A stretch of DNA of 33,195 nt. Source: Treponema sp. (GTDB lineage Bacteria; Spirochaetota; Spirochaetia; Treponematales; Treponemataceae). The notes below the pieces were generated by a model. The model ran no database searches. It saw only the letters and a list, made by a program, of their open reading frames with translations, and was not told the origin of the DNA. Of this stretch, positions 1-7,543 are shown one piece after another (the stretch's first letter is position 1; every line of letters starts with the position of its first letter). The DNA is taken from NCBI GenBank assembly GCA_024402565.1, contig JAKSTM010000021.1, positions 1 through 33,195 of the forward strand, in the 5' to 3' direction. The translations under genes and the position numbers were made by a program.

Positions 1-504
1 ATCGAACAGTTCAACCTGCGCGTTGTGCTGAAAGTATCTAAAATTGTAAAGGTTGAACAGCATCCGGAAGGACCAATGCTCTACATTCTGAGCCTGGACT
101 GCGGCGACGAAGAACCACGCCAGATTGTAAGTTCAATCGTTCCATTCTATAAACCTGAAGAACTTCAGGACCACAATATCATTCTGGTTTACAACCTGAA
201 GCCAGCAAACTTCCGTGGCGTTCGCTCAAACGGAATGCTTCTTGCTGCAAGCAAAGCAGGTGACGAAGACCACGAAACTTGTGAAGTTCTCTTCGCAGAT
301 GACATCCCAGTTGGAACAATTCTTGAACCGGAAGGATTCGAAGTTCCTGCAGATGTTGATACATTCTGCTACGTAAAAGCTGACAAATTCTTCAGCATGC
401 CTCTTTACACAAAAGACGGCTTTGTAGAAATTGAAGGAAAGAAACTTACAGGCGACGGAAAATATGTTGTTGCTCACACTTACGTGAATGGGGAAGTAGG
501 ATAA
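1..504 (+). CDS. metG: Methionyl-tRNA synthetase, C-terminal part (partial)
   Basis: The frame is open from the first base and ends with TAA at 502-504, so only the last 167 residues are present. They match the EMAPII/Arc1p-type tRNA-binding OB-fold appended to the C-terminus of many bacterial methionyl-tRNA synthetases: a KVSKIVKVEQHPEG strand, the segment PANFRGVRSNGMLLAAS, then a GTILEPEGF turn. The domain raises affinity for tRNA; the catalytic Rossmann core lies upstream of the window. The order of motifs and their place at the very end of the protein fit spirochetal MetG. A free-standing tRNA-binding protein (CsaA or YgjH type) is less likely because the frame continues upstream and such proteins are shorter. 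The GTG at 25 is not a convincing start. A strong terminator follows at 551. Confidence 0.8.
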   Translation: MEQFNLRVVLKVSKIVKVEQHPEGPMLYILSLDCGDEEPRQIVSSIVPFYKPEELQDHNIILVYNLKPANFRGVRSNGMLLAASKAGDEDHETCEVLFADDIPVGTILEPEGFEVPADVDTFCYVKADKFFSMPLYTKDGFVEIEGKKLTGDGKYVVAHTYVNGEVG

Positions 505-508
505 GAAA

Positions 509-540
509 AATTGACAATTGAAAATTGACAATGGACAATT
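509..540. repeat. AT-rich TTGACAATTG-type repeat, copy 1
   Basis: This stretch repeats the unit ATTGACAATTGA with small variations just after the metG stop. A related copy lies inverted at 668-700 and another at 18989-19022. It resembles the short dispersed repeats of the TTGACAATTGA kind seen in several bacterial genomes; it is non-coding here. Confidence 0.6.
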
Positions 541-550
541 TGTTGTCTGT

Positions 551-601
551 AAACGCTGACTGTTATGGAGTAAAGTGCTCTGTATCAGTCAGCGTTTTTT
601 T
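551..601 (+). terminator. Rho-independent terminator of metG
   Basis: A perfect 12-bp stem (AAACGCTGACTG at 551-562 with CAGTCAGCGTTT at 586-597) with a 23-base loop is followed by a run of T. It lies 46 bases after the metG stop. Confidence 0.85.
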
Positions 602-661
602 ATTTACAAAAAAGAAAGCGTTCTGTCTCTGTGATTTGTCACTTTGACAGAACGCTTTCTT
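601..661 (-). terminator. Terminator of glmS (bidirectional hairpin)
   Basis: A perfect 16-bp stem pairs AAGAAAGCGTTCTGTC (612-627) with 646-661. Read on the minus strand it is followed by TTTTTTGTAAATA, the expected tail for glmS transcripts. Read on the plus strand it is followed by TATTTTATT, so it may stop transcription in both directions. Confidence 0.8.
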
Positions 662-667
662 ATTTTA

Positions 668-700
668 TTAATTTTCAATTATCAATTGTCAATTCTCAAT
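668..700. repeat. AT-rich TTGACAATTG-type repeat, copy 2 (inverted)
   Basis: Read on the minus strand this gives TTGAGAATTGACAATTGATA and so on, the same family as 509-540 but in opposite orientation. The two copies flank the back-to-back terminators of metG and glmS. Confidence 0.6.
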
Positions 701-2545
701 TTACTCAACAGTTACTGATTTTGCCAGGTTGCGTGGTTTATCTGGATCATAGCCCTTGAGGATTGCACAGTAGTAGGCAAAGAGCTGGGCTGGGATTACT
801 GTTGTAAGTGAAGCGAGAACATTTGAAATCATTGGGATTTTGAATGTTTCATCAACTTTACCTGCAAAGGCGTCTCCGTCATCCTGTGTGATAACCAGAG
901 TTGCAGCGCCGCGTGAACGAACTTCTACAATGTTTGAACCGATTTTATCGTAAAGGGCTGGTTCAGAAGCAATGGCCACAACCAGAGTTTTTGTATCGAT
1001 AAGGGCGATAGGTCCGTGTTTAAGTTCACCGGCAGCAAAAGCTTCAGAGTGCATGTAAGAAACTTCTTTAAGTTTCAGGGCACTTTCAAGACTTGTTGCG
1101 CTGTCGAACTGGCGGCCAATGTAGAAAATCTTATCTTTGTTGTACTGTTTAGAAGCAAACTTCTGAACAACATCTTTTGTTTCGAGAATTTCAGAAACTT
1201 TTCCTGGAACTGTTTCCAGTTCTGTAAGGATTTCAGTTACTTTTTCATCAGTAAGAGTTCCGCGTTCTTTACCGGCCTTGATTGCCAGAAGGTAAAGACA
1301 CATGAGCTGTGTTGTGTAAGCTTTTGTAGAAGCAACGGCAATTTCTGGACCTGCCCAGGTGTAGATAACTTCGTCCGCTTCACGGCTTACAGTTGAACCA
1401 ACAACGTTTGTAATTGCAATAACTTTAAGTCCCTGTTTTTTTGCAAGGCGCATTGCCATGAGAGTGTCAGCTGTTTCACCAGACTGGCTGATTACGATGA
1501 AGATATCATCTTTGTTCAGGATAGGGTCGCGGTAGCGGAATTCTGAAGCAACATCTACATCAACATTTAAGCGGGCTAGTTTTTCAAATGCATATTTTGC
1601 CACAACGCCTGCATGGTAAGCAGTACCACAAGCAGTGATTACTACACGCTTTGCATTTTTCCATGTGTTGTCGGCTTTCATTTCTTCAAAGTAAACATCA
1701 GTTGGAGTTCCACTTCCGTCTTTGATAATACGTGGACGCATTGTATCAGTAAGTGCTTTTGGCTGTTCATGGATTTCTTTTAGCATGAAGTGTGGGTAAC
1801 CGTTCTTTTCAGCGGCATCAACGTCCCATTCAACATGTTTTGGTTCTTTTTTGATTTTTGTTCCTTCAAAGTTGAAGATATCAACATGGTCTGTGTACAG
1901 AACAGCTATTTCTTTTTCGTCAAGGTAGTATACATCACGTGTGTGTTCCAGAAGGGCAGGAACATCGGAAGCAATGAAATTTTCACCATTTCCAAGTCCT
2001 ACAACGAGTGGACTTTCTTTACGTGCACAAAGAAGGCGGTCTGGATAATCTTTACAAATAACACCAAATGCATAAGAACCTTCCAGGCGGTGCAGCGTAC
2101 GCATAAGGGCTTTGAAAATATCTTTTTCAATCTGATAGTAATAGTCAACCAAATGAGCTACTACTTCTGTGTCTGTCTGGCTACGGAAAACAACGCCCTG
2201 GCTCTGGAGCCATTCTTTAAGATCGGCATAGTTTTCGATGATTCCGTTGTGAACAACCGCAATTGTTCCTGAAACGTTTGTATGAGGATGAGCGTTGATA
2301 TCATTTGGTTCACCGTGTGTTGCCCAACGTGTATGTCCAATACCAATATTTCCACGAACAGTTTCTTTTGCAACCAGTTCTTCCAGAAATTTCAGTGCAC
2401 CTTTTGCTTTACGAACAAGAACATTTTCCCCGTCCAGTACGGCAATTCCGGATGAATCATATCCGCGATATTCAAGCTTTTTAAGACCGTTGATCAGAAC
2501 CTGATCAGCCATTTTATTACCAACGTAACCTACAATTCCACACAT
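701..2545 (-). CDS. glmS: Glutamine-fructose-6-phosphate aminotransferase (isomerizing)
   Basis: Makes glucosamine-6-phosphate from fructose-6-phosphate and glutamine, the first step towards UDP-GlcNAc for peptidoglycan; it acts in the cytoplasm. The protein is 614 residues, close to the usual 609 or so. It begins MCGIVGYVG, so Cys2 becomes the N-terminal glutaminase nucleophile, and carries YRGYDSSGIA and HTRWATHGEP of the glutaminase domain. Two SIS sugar-isomerase domains follow (SQSGETADTL in the first, ALKLKEVSYMHSEAF in the second), and it ends with the canonical KSVTVE. The start has an AAGGA site 8 bases upstream. It is transcribed alone, away from the GNAT gene, and ends at the hairpin at 612-661. 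Only 51 bases separate it from the divergent gene, so there is no room for a glmS ribozyme. Confidence 0.97.
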   Translation of the reverse strand: MCGIVGYVGNKMADQVLINGLKKLEYRGYDSSGIAVLDGENVLVRKAKGALKFLEELVAKETVRGNIGIGHTRWATHGEPNDINAHPHTNVSGTIAVVHNGIIENYADLKEWLQSQGVVFRSQTDTEVVAHLVDYYYQIEKDIFKALMRTLHRLEGSYAFGVICKDYPDRLLCARKESPLVVGLGNGENFIASDVPALLEHTRDVYYLDEKEIAVLYTDHVDIFNFEGTKIKKEPKHVEWDVDAAEKNGYPHFMLKEIHEQPKALTDTMRPRIIKDGSGTPTDVYFEEMKADNTWKNAKRVVITACGTAYHAGVVAKYAFEKLARLNVDVDVASEFRYRDPILNKDDIFIVISQSGETADTLMAMRLAKKQGLKVIAITNVVGSTVSREADEVIYTWAGPEIAVASTKAYTTQLMCLYLLAIKAGKERGTLTDEKVTEILTELETVPGKVSEILETKDVVQKFASKQYNKDKIFYIGRQFDSATSLESALKLKEVSYMHSEAFAAGELKHGPIALIDTKTLVVAIASEPALYDKIGSNIVEVRSRGAATLVITQDDGDAFAGKVDETFKIPMISNVLASLTTVIPAQLFAYYCAILKGYDPDKPRNLAKSVTVE

Positions 2546-2596
2546 ATTAGTTCCTTAATTAATACATTTACCCTATAGTTTATCAGTTTTTGTTTT

Positions 2597-3454
2597 ATGT
2601 GTAAAATGAAGTTTATGTTAGCAGTGACGTCTGATGCTATAGAAGCTTCGAAAATTAATGAGTTTCTCCAAAAATATGAGCAATTTTGTGTTTCTTTATG
2701 TTCTCAGGTACGCCGTTGTGAAAAAAATGTTTTTGTGCTTTTGAATGAAACCGGAGAGATTTGGGGCGTAATTCATTTAGATTCTGGAATTACTCACTGT
2801 CTGCCATTTTATAAAACTGAAAATAAACAGTTTGAAGAATGTTTTTTAAAATTGATTTCACAGATAAAAAAGATTTCTTGTGTGGATGGTGAGAAAGTTT
2901 CCACCAATTTAATTGTAAATTTACTGGAAAAAAATAATCATAAAGTATTTTATTCAAACGAATATTTTTTAATGACAAAAGAAAATGAGTTAGGTTTACC
3001 TCCGCCAGCTTCTCTTTTGTCCATGGGTGAAGAAATTGTGGGTTGCAAAACAGATCATGCAGAGGATTTGTATGAACTTCAGTTTCAATATTTAAAAGAA
3101 GAAGTAGCACCTCCAGGAAGGACTTTAAATGAACTTTATGTTCGTTCGAACATAAAATCAATTTTGAAAAATCAGAAAGTTTTCGCAATTGAAAGTGACG
3201 GGAAATTTGTTTCAAAAGTGAATACAAATGCAATCGGATGGAATTGGGTCCAGATTGGCGGAGTTTATACAGACCCATTGTATCGAAGAAACGGATATTC
3301 TCTTTGTTTACTTTCGACGCTTTGCAGGCGCATAAATAAAACAGGCCGAAAGAGTGTTCTTTTTGTAAAAAAGAAAAATCTTCCGGCCTTTGCCTTATAC
3401 GAAAAACTGGGATTTACTAAATCCGCGGAATTTCAGATTACTTATTTTGAATAG
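2597..3454 (+). CDS. GNAT-family acetyltransferase
   Basis: A 285-residue protein whose last 80 residues form a recognisable GCN5-related N-acetyltransferase (FR47-like) fold: IGGVYTDPLYRRNGYS supplies the strand and the RRNGY acetyl-CoA pyrophosphate loop, followed by a helix (LLSTLCRRI) and the ending NLPAFALYEKLGFTKSAEF, typical of GNAT motif B. The first 200 residues show no motif I can name and probably form a substrate or regulatory domain. The substrate cannot be told from the sequence. The start is uncertain: ATG at 2597, 2606 and 2615 are in frame and none has a ribosome-binding site. The gene diverges from glmS and its last 13 bases overlap the end of the SGNH gene on the other strand. 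Confidence 0.8.
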   Translation: MCKMKFMLAVTSDAIEASKINEFLQKYEQFCVSLCSQVRRCEKNVFVLLNETGEIWGVIHLDSGITHCLPFYKTENKQFEECFLKLISQIKKISCVDGEKVSTNLIVNLLEKNNHKVFYSNEYFLMTKENELGLPPPASLLSMGEEIVGCKTDHAEDLYELQFQYLKEEVAPPGRTLNELYVRSNIKSILKNQKVFAIESDGKFVSKVNTNAIGWNWVQIGGVYTDPLYRRNGYSLCLLSTLCRRINKTGRKSVLFVKKKNLPAFALYEKLGFTKSAEFQITYFE

Positions 3455-4752
3455 CCCATTCCTATTATAGAAAATGCTCTATCCTGATGTTCATCAATCA
3501 TTTTTACTTCTACCGTATGTTTTGCAGTTTCTTCAGAATCAATAATAATTGTTTCAACGCAGTTATTCCAACCGCTTCCAGTAAATCCATTAAGTTTTTG
3601 TGAAAGAGGAATTCCATCTACAATGACTTCGGCTTTTCCGCCTTTTACACCCCAGTTTCCAAAATCTTTGTGAACAAAGATAAGTTTTGAACAAGTGATT
3701 TCCATTTTGAAACTTTCTGAACCAGAATCAGGTTTTCGATGCCAGTTGATTGGGAAGTTTCCTTTATTTGTTTTTTTAAGGCTCTGTGTCTGGTTGTCTG
3801 TTGAATTAAAACTACCGGCAGAGATTTTTACATTTTCATCATCCCCAAGAATTTGTTTGAATCCAGAAAGTGGTTTTTCTTTTTTACATGTCGCAGGAAT
3901 TTCAAAAACTTCATCCAGTTCGGATTTGTCTGCGATATCGATAATGTTCATAAGGCATTCAGCCATAATCGTATGTCCTTCTTTTGTAGGATGAACATAG
4001 TCAGTATAGAATTTTTTATCTTCGAAAGAATTCTGGCGATAATTGATTGCATTTTGAACACTGACTTGTGGAATCTGATAATGACTAGCAACTACTTTCA
4101 TCTGATTCTGAGTGTTTGGATATGTAGCAGCAGCATACAATGCAATGACAACTGCATCTGGTTTTGCGCTTAAAGCTCTGCGAATCAATTCCTCAAAGGC
4201 TCGTTGTTTAGTTGGATCTGCGCCATCGTTTACGGCAAATTCAATAACCAGAAGATCAGGTTCAGCTCCAAGAACATTTACAACATCCTGTTCATATCGC
4301 ACAAGTCCAACAACAGAAGAAGAACCAGAAAGCCCAGCACCGTCGAATTTAAGATTTGAAGCGCCTTTTGGTGCATATGTGGAAATAAGCTTTTTCGAAA
4401 ATTGATAAGCATATCCGTCACGGAAATCGTTTGGTCCAGCACCTTCTGTTACAGAACCACCGATACAGGCAACGAAAACCTGCTCACCAGATCGAAGCTT
4501 TTCCAGGAATTTTTTTATACGATAATTATTTCCTTTGTCTATAATTGATTTTTCAAGCATAGAAGCATAAACATCATTTGGGATAGAAAGAGGATGATTT
4601 GAAACTTCTGGTTCTGCAGGTTTTGGATTTTCCGCTTTAGGAGTCTCTGGAATTTCATCTGTTTTTGATGGAGCCGATGAACATGCATTTAAAAAAATAG
4701 TAACGAGTATTGCAGTAAAGATTCTTGCAGTTTTTGTAGAGAGTTTTTTCAT
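3442..4752 (-). CDS. SGNH/GDSL hydrolase, lipoprotein (paralogue 1)
   Basis: A 436-residue predicted lipoprotein esterase or acylhydrolase. Residues 1-24 form a lipoprotein signal with lipobox LNAC (Cys24), followed by a Pro/Glu/Lys-rich spacer to about residue 50. The SGNH core carries block I IGGSVTEG (Ser100), a Gly in GAGLSGSSS, block III VIEFAVND (Asn175) and block V DYVHPTKEGH (Asp251, His254), so the catalytic set is complete. A C-terminal beta-rich region (about 290-436), with a VDGIPL and a final GMGYSK motif, may be a carbohydrate-binding or accessory domain. The closest relative in view is the next gene upstream, 21 bases away, which shares core and C-terminus. The AGGA site before the start fits an internal operon gene. 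A role in deacylating plant or host glycans is inferred from family and export, not shown. Confidence 0.87.
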   Translation of the reverse strand: MKKLSTKTARIFTAILVTIFLNACSSAPSKTDEIPETPKAENPKPAEPEVSNHPLSIPNDVYASMLEKSIIDKGNNYRIKKFLEKLRSGEQVFVACIGGSVTEGAGPNDFRDGYAYQFSKKLISTYAPKGASNLKFDGAGLSGSSSVVGLVRYEQDVVNVLGAEPDLLVIEFAVNDGADPTKQRAFEELIRRALSAKPDAVVIALYAAATYPNTQNQMKVVASHYQIPQVSVQNAINYRQNSFEDKKFYTDYVHPTKEGHTIMAECLMNIIDIADKSELDEVFEIPATCKKEKPLSGFKQILGDDENVKISAGSFNSTDNQTQSLKKTNKGNFPINWHRKPDSGSESFKMEITCSKLIFVHKDFGNWGVKGGKAEVIVDGIPLSQKLNGFTGSGWNNCVETIIIDSEETAKHTVEVKMIDEHQDRAFSIIGMGYSK

Positions 4753-4773
4753 ATATTTGATTCCTGTTTGTTT

Positions 4774-6450
4774 TTATTTTGAATAACCGATTGCTTCAAT
4801 TGTAAAAGGTTTTCCTTCATCACCGCTAACCATGCGGATTTCAACTACATGAGGTTTTGCCTCATTCTCTTTTATGAAACTTTTAAAGTTACTTGTATTC
4901 CAGCTTTCTTTATTTCCGTTAAGTGTATCGCACACTTTTCCGTCAATGAGAACTTCTGCTGTTCCACAACCAGTACCTTTGTAAATAATCAGAAGATTTT
5001 TGCAGGTAAGTTCCATTTTGAAAGCATCGTTTTCTACTGGAATATCTTTTACATCTTCTGCCAAACGGCCTCTTTTCATCCAGTTATATGGGTAGCTTAA
5101 AAGATCGTTTGCAGGATGCTGCGGTTCGAAATCTCTTGAAGAAAAACTTCCTGTTGAAAGTTTAACTCCAGGGTTTCCATTGTAGCCAGGAGCATAGTCA
5201 GGAAGAATCTGAACAAAATTACAGAAGCTTGAATCAGAAACTTTATAGTCTGAAGGAATGGAAATTGGATCGTCCGATTTATCTGAATCAATTGAATCTA
5301 CTAAATTCATGAGACAGTCTGTCATGATTGTATGACCCATTGTAGAAGGGTGAACATAATCAACATAGAAAACAGAATCTGTAGAAAGATCAAATTCACC
5401 ATTATTATTGTCTACAGCATTTTGAATACTAACCTGCTGAATTCCATAATGTTCACCTACAGGTATTTTTTCACCTTGACTGTTCTGATAAGGAGCGGCT
5501 GAATAAAGTCCGATAACAGCACATTCAGGATTTCCTGTAAGGGCGGTGCGAACTAATTGTTCAAAGCCACGAATGTTTTCTGTTCCTGCTTCATCGTTTA
5601 CTGCAAATTCAATAATTAATAAATCCGGTTCGTGTCCTACTCGTTCCAGAACATTTTGGTTGTATCTCATAATACCTTCTGCGGAGCCTGTTCCTCCAAG
5701 TCCACAAGGGTTCATAAGAATGTTCTTTCCACCAGGATTGTATTTTGCCTGAAGTTTTTTGAAGAACTGATAAGCATATCCGTCACGGAAACTTGCAGGA
5801 CCACCACCTTCAGTAATTGAACCACCAAGTGGAGTGTAATAAACAGTTTCACCTTTGCGGATTTTTTCGATAACTTTTTTCATGCGCCAGTTATTTCCTT
5901 TTGAAACAAGTGAAGCAGAAATCATTTTTGCATAAGTTTCGTCTTTTACATTGAATGGGCGGGAATAAATATCGTAATTTTTTTCTGTAGTTTCTGTATA
6001 TGTGATATTGCCGAATTCTTTAGAAGCGTCTTTCCAGAAATTTGCTTTGGATAAATCCATGATCTGGTTTTTTCCATCGACGGTTATTTCAACAGATTTG
6101 AAAATAACTTCTTTCATGCGCAGGCTGTATTTTGGCATGAGGAAAGTGATTTCATTAGCAGAATCTGGATCAGGGTCTGTAAAGTTTTTTACAGTTAAGT
6201 CAAAACTGATATTAAAATCACCATAGGTAAAGGTATCACCGCCTGCCATAAATTCCGTGTATTTTGGAGTGGACATCTGCGTTGAATTTAAAGAAAGATA
6301 AACCTGAAAACCAGTATAACTGAGGTTTACGCCGCTAATTTGAATTGAAATACTTTTGCCCCTCGGAAGACTTTCCGAAAGTAAAAGAGTAAAACCTTCT
6401 GCGTCATGAACGTAGAGGGCATTTGCTAGAGTTTTATTGTTTCCTGTCAT
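4774..6450 (-). CDS. SGNH/GDSL hydrolase without signal peptide (paralogue 2)
   Basis: A 558-residue paralogue of the following gene. Residues 1-155 form an extra beta-rich domain (SISIQISGVNLSYTGFQVYL onward) that looks like a carbohydrate-binding or jelly-roll module. The SGNH core follows: LGGSITEG (Ser211), CGLGGTGS, IIEFAVND (Asn285) and DYVHPSTMGH (Asp364, His367). The C-terminal beta region ends IEAIGYSK, matching the paralogue. There is no signal peptide, and the frame closes at a TAG 27 bases upstream of the ATG, so none was missed; the protein should be cytoplasmic unless exported by another route. No ribosome-binding site precedes the ATG. Instead TATAAT ends 7 bases before it and an 11-bp inverted repeat brackets both, suggesting its own regulated, leaderless promoter. 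Confidence 0.87.
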   Translation of the reverse strand: MTGNNKTLANALYVHDAEGFTLLLSESLPRGKSISIQISGVNLSYTGFQVYLSLNSTQMSTPKYTEFMAGGDTFTYGDFNISFDLTVKNFTDPDPDSANEITFLMPKYSLRMKEVIFKSVEITVDGKNQIMDLSKANFWKDASKEFGNITYTETTEKNYDIYSRPFNVKDETYAKMISASLVSKGNNWRMKKVIEKIRKGETVYYTPLGGSITEGGGPASFRDGYAYQFFKKLQAKYNPGGKNILMNPCGLGGTGSAEGIMRYNQNVLERVGHEPDLLIIEFAVNDEAGTENIRGFEQLVRTALTGNPECAVIGLYSAAPYQNSQGEKIPVGEHYGIQQVSIQNAVDNNNGEFDLSTDSVFYVDYVHPSTMGHTIMTDCLMNLVDSIDSDKSDDPISIPSDYKVSDSSFCNFVQILPDYAPGYNGNPGVKLSTGSFSSRDFEPQHPANDLLSYPYNWMKRGRLAEDVKDIPVENDAFKMELTCKNLLIIYKGTGCGTAEVLIDGKVCDTLNGNKESWNTSNFKSFIKENEAKPHVVEIRMVSGDEGKPFTIEAIGYSK

Positions 6451-6473
6451 AAGGTTAATTATATGACAGGAAA
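6440..6473 (-). promoter_or_regulatory. Promoter -10 and putative operator of SGNH gene 2
   Basis: A perfect 11-bp inverted repeat, TTTCCTGTCAT (6440-6450) and ATGACAGGAAA (6463-6473), has a 12-base centre. Read on the minus strand, TATAAT occupies 6463-6458 and the ATG of the gene 6450-6448. A repressor on this 34-bp site would cover both the -10 and the transcription start. The -35 is weak. Confidence 0.55.
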
Positions 6474-6502
6474 TCTAAATTTGCGATAAGGAAGAAGACT
6501 TA

Positions 6503-7528
6503 TTATATTTTGGAGATTTTTTCCCATACGTAAACAGCAGCTTTTTTTCCATTTACGAGAACATCATTTCTGATTTCGACGCCTTTTAATTTCTCAGATG
6601 ATTTAGAAAAATCGCTTGAGTCAAAAGCGGCTTCAAAAACTTCTTTTGCAGCAGTAAGAATACAAATGGAGGCATTTGGTTTTGTAACACGGAATAATTC
6701 TTTCAGCATACCTGTGTAAAGCGCAGAAAGTTTTTTGTCATCCCGCAAATCTCCCTGCCAGAATCCCCATGGCGGATCAGTAATAACACAATCAACTGAT
6801 TCGTCTGGAATATGTGAAAGATTTGTAGCATCGGCAGTAACACAGCCTTTCAATTTTTGTGAAAGTGCAGGATCAATTTCAGAAGCCAGAATAATTGATT
6901 TTGGATACATTTGTGAAAGTCGCTTTACTATTCCACCATGGCCTGCAAATGGATCAAGAATAGTAAAACCATTTTTCGCATTTGCAAAGGCAGCGAGAAG
7001 AGTAACAAATTCAGGACGCAATTCGCCTTTTTCCAGGTATTTTTCTGTACTTTGTTTTTTTGTCATTCGTAAAGCAAAACAGGCGTAACCATCGGTTCGG
7101 GTAAGAAACCAGAATTCAGTATCTCCACCAAGTCTGTCAGGGCGCATTCCAGTCTGGCTGGAAATTTGTTTTTCAACATTTGTCATGATGTTTTTATTTA
7201 CGGATGTAAAAACGTTTGCGGCACTGAAACGTAAACGAAAAGTTTTGTAATGTTGTTTTTGAATTTCTGGAAGAAGATTTTCAGGAATACGGATTTTATT
7301 TGCCATGACTTCAAAAGCGGGAGCTTTCCCATTTTTCCATTCACGGAGAACTAAAAAACTATTATTTAAAAAATCTGCATGCACTGCATTAAATGGATTT
7401 TTATTCAGATTAAATTTAATGAATCCGCTTGAGATTTGAATATTTGAAGCATCTGGAAGAACATCATTTAATGCATTTGGAATTACTTTTTCAAAACCTG
7501 GTGAAAAAACAGCTGCCAGCTGAAACAT
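6503..7528 (-). CDS. RNA methyltransferase, UPF0020/THUMP-like
   Basis: A 341-residue class I SAM-dependent methyltransferase. The C-terminal half has the SAM-binding motif I LDPFAGHGGI (191-200), acidic motif II EIDP (217-220), DAT near 233, and the catalytic motif IV TDPPWGFW (250-257), the D-P-P-W/Y signature of N-methylating enzymes. The lead-in ELRPEFVTLLAAFA matches the region before the catalytic domain in Trm11/TrmN/RlmL-type enzymes, and the first 160 residues are likely a THUMP-like RNA-binding part. The target is most likely a guanine in tRNA or rRNA; which one cannot be told. A DNA adenine methylase is possible from DPPW alone, but the preceding LRP motif speaks against it. It lies 15 bases after the SNF2 gene and has an AGGCGG ribosome-binding site, so it is probably co-transcribed. 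Confidence 0.8.
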   Translation of the reverse strand: MFQLAAVFSPGFEKVIPNALNDVLPDASNIQISSGFIKFNLNKNPFNAVHADFLNNSFLVLREWKNGKAPAFEVMANKIRIPENLLPEIQKQHYKTFRLRFSAANVFTSVNKNIMTNVEKQISSQTGMRPDRLGGDTEFWFLTRTDGYACFALRMTKKQSTEKYLEKGELRPEFVTLLAAFANAKNGFTILDPFAGHGGIVKRLSQMYPKSIILASEIDPALSQKLKGCVTADATNLSHIPDESVDCVITDPPWGFWQGDLRDDKKLSALYTGMLKELFRVTKPNASICILTAAKEVFEAAFDSSDFSKSSEKLKGVEIRNDVLVNGKKAAVYVWEKISKI

Positions 7529-7543
7529 AGTTTACCGCCTGAT

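Noticed and set aside
2546..2596. Possible glmS ribozyme upstream of glmS
   Set aside because: Only 51 bases lie between the start codons of the divergent genes, too short for the ribozyme core, and no matching motif is visible.
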